This document shows positions 63,977-64,000 of a stretch of 64,000 bases of DNA, piece by piece; position 1 is the first letter of the stretch; each line of letters opens with the position of its first letter. The notes beneath the pieces are model-generated. The model saw only the letters and a program-made list of their open reading frames with translations. It was not told where the DNA came from and ran no database searches. A program made the translations under genes and the position numbers. The stretch covers positions 1 through 64,000 of the forward strand of contig UPXS01000010.1 of assembly GCA_900538355.1 (NCBI GenBank), read 5' to 3'. Origin of the DNA: an uncultured Veillonella sp. (GTDB lineage Bacteria; Bacillota; Negativicutes; Veillonellales; Veillonellaceae).

Positions 63977-64000
63977 ATGGACAGTGATCTGACCTTAGAT
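63977..64000 (+). CDS. partial CDS, first eight codons of a plus-strand gene
   Basis: ATG at 63977 with AAAAGGAG about 11 bases upstream encodes MDSDLTLD before the window ends. Too short to identify; the promoter and ribosome binding site support a real start. Confidence 0.6.

Overview
The window looks like a chromosomal stretch of a Veillonella species or a close relative in the Negativicutes (diderm Firmicutes). This is inferred from low-GC, AT-rich spacers, strong Gram-positive-style ribosome binding sites, Hag/Vta-like trimeric autotransporter adhesins, an outer-membrane adhesin carrying an S-layer-homology (SLH) domain, and LPS/capsule-type genes in one genome. Almost every gene is on the minus strand. 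No tRNA, rRNA, CRISPR array or intact insertion sequence was recognised.

Region 1 (1-39,850) is a surface-adhesin island. It has two giant trimeric autotransporters (3528 and 2979 aa), each followed by a paralogous small exported protein and a duplicated 3'-UTR element. A plus-strand methyltransferase of the regulatory-domain (protein-lysine methyltransferase-like) family follows. Then come a trimeric autotransporter with a C-terminal SLH domain, a passenger-less intimin/invasin-type barrel, a hicAB toxin-antitoxin pair with a clear operator, a short trimeric autotransporter, a third small exported protein related to the first two, and two paralogous classical autotransporters. A 33-codon type I toxin gene with an antisense-RNA promoter lies beyond the last autotransporter. 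An inverted, internally deleted copy that keeps only the antisense promoter lies on the other side of that gene.

Region 2 (39,879-53,060) reads as one long minus-strand polysaccharide operon: polyprenyl glycosylphosphotransferase, acyltransferase, UDP-galactopyranose mutase, DUF4422 protein, LicD, class V aminotransferase, a cytidylyltransferase fused to a Gfo/Idh/MocA oxidoreductase, a second LicD, a GT2 glycosyltransferase, a Wzx-like flippase and a Wzy-like polymerase. An intrinsic terminator sits inside the operon's 5' leader, between promoter and ribosome binding site, as in attenuation. The middle genes suggest a CDP-activated small polyol or amino-polyol that LicD enzymes add to the glycan.

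Region 3 (53,175-63,598) holds an O-antigen-ligase-like protein, a VirK/YbjX (DUF535) protein, GT4 and WaaE-like GT2 glycosyltransferases, two membrane sulfatase-fold (LTA-synthase/EptA-like) transferases, a lysine-rich protein whose stop codon directly follows a dnaX-type A_AAA_AAG slippery site with a Cys-rich -1-frame extension, and a small methyltransferase. The right edge has a candidate small RNA and the first codons of a plus-strand gene.

The strongest new leads are the type I toxin locus with its orphan antitoxin copy, the probable programmed frameshift, the leader terminator of the capsule operon, the family of adhesin-linked exported proteins, and the SLH-tethered trimeric autotransporter.
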